A stretch of 13,852 bases of DNA from contig JABMNB010000773.1 of assembly GCA_013205335.1 (NCBI GenBank), forward strand, positions 1-13,852, in the 5' to 3' direction. A program made the position numbers and the translations under genes. The notes under the pieces were generated by a model, which ran no database searches, had not been told where the DNA came from, and saw nothing but the letters and a program-made list of their open reading frames with translations. This stretch comes from Rhodospirillales bacterium (GTDB lineage Bacteria; Pseudomonadota; Alphaproteobacteria; Reyranellales; Reyranellaceae). Of this stretch, positions 13,824-13,852 are shown one piece after another; positions within the stretch are counted from its first letter, which is position 1, and every line of letters begins with the position of its first letter.

Positions 13824-13852
13824 CACCTCATCCTGACGAGCGCCGCAGGGTG
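13824..13852 (+). repeat. REP-like palindromic repeat, left half, cut by the window end
   Basis: The last 29 bases, containing CTCATCCTGACGAGCGCCGC, have the look of the first arm of the palindromic repeats common between genes in alphaproteobacteria (CATCCTGA...GCGCCGCAGG...). It resembles the arm at 6321-6345, sharing TCCTGA followed by CGA. The matching right arm would lie beyond the window. Confidence 0.45.

Overview
The window is GC-rich, dominated by C/G-ending codons, and densely packed, with ATGA- or TGATG-type overlaps and GGGGAG/GAGGAG ribosome binding sites. Its gene families (CitE-like lyase with MaoC hydratase, ExoD, CHASE2-class III cyclase, D-glutamate cyclase, ErpA) fit an alphaproteobacterial chromosome of the Rhodospirillales/Hyphomicrobiales sort. 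A Reyranella- or Bradyrhizobium-like genome is a guess from gene style, not something the sequence proves.

Layout. Bases 1-1395 are an accessory, partly decayed zone. They hold the 5' part of a leftward gene resembling N-terminal regions of phage internal-virion/lytic-transglycosylase proteins, a stop-interrupted frame just upstream of it, and a truncated IS630-type transposase remnant (about 804-1028). Bases 1396-3146 carry two leftward oxidoreductase genes: a zinc-free quinone-oxidoreductase-type dehydrogenase followed by an SDR. Diverging from them over a 108-base gap, 3255-6316 is a tight rightward operon: MaoC hydratase, CitE-like CoA-ester lyase, ExoD-family membrane protein and a Rieske-type oxygenase alpha subunit. 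The operon meets a leftward transcription unit head-on at a large inverted repeat (6321-6443).

That leftward unit (10783 to 6462) encodes a CHASE2-sensor adenylate cyclase, then a D-glutamate cyclase (DUF4392) overlapping it by 20 bases, then an acyl-CoA dehydrogenase 10 bases on. Diverging from it is a DMT/EamA transporter whose stop codon lies inside its own terminator hairpin. Next come erpA (Fe-S cluster carrier, possibly leaderless) and, leftward, an AI-2E/PerM-family membrane protein in visibly less GC-rich DNA. The window ends in a fragment of a REP-like repeat.

How the genes may work together (inference). The Rieske oxygenase, SDR, quinone oxidoreductase, hydratase, lyase and acyl-CoA dehydrogenase form a plausible catabolic set for oxidising a small carbon skeleton and cleaving it as a CoA ester. 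No substrate can be named. The most unusual arrangement is the coupling of a periplasm-sensing cAMP cyclase to a D-glutamate-metabolising enzyme, which suggests cAMP signalling tied to D-amino-acid or cell-wall turnover. No tRNA, rRNA or CRISPR array was seen.
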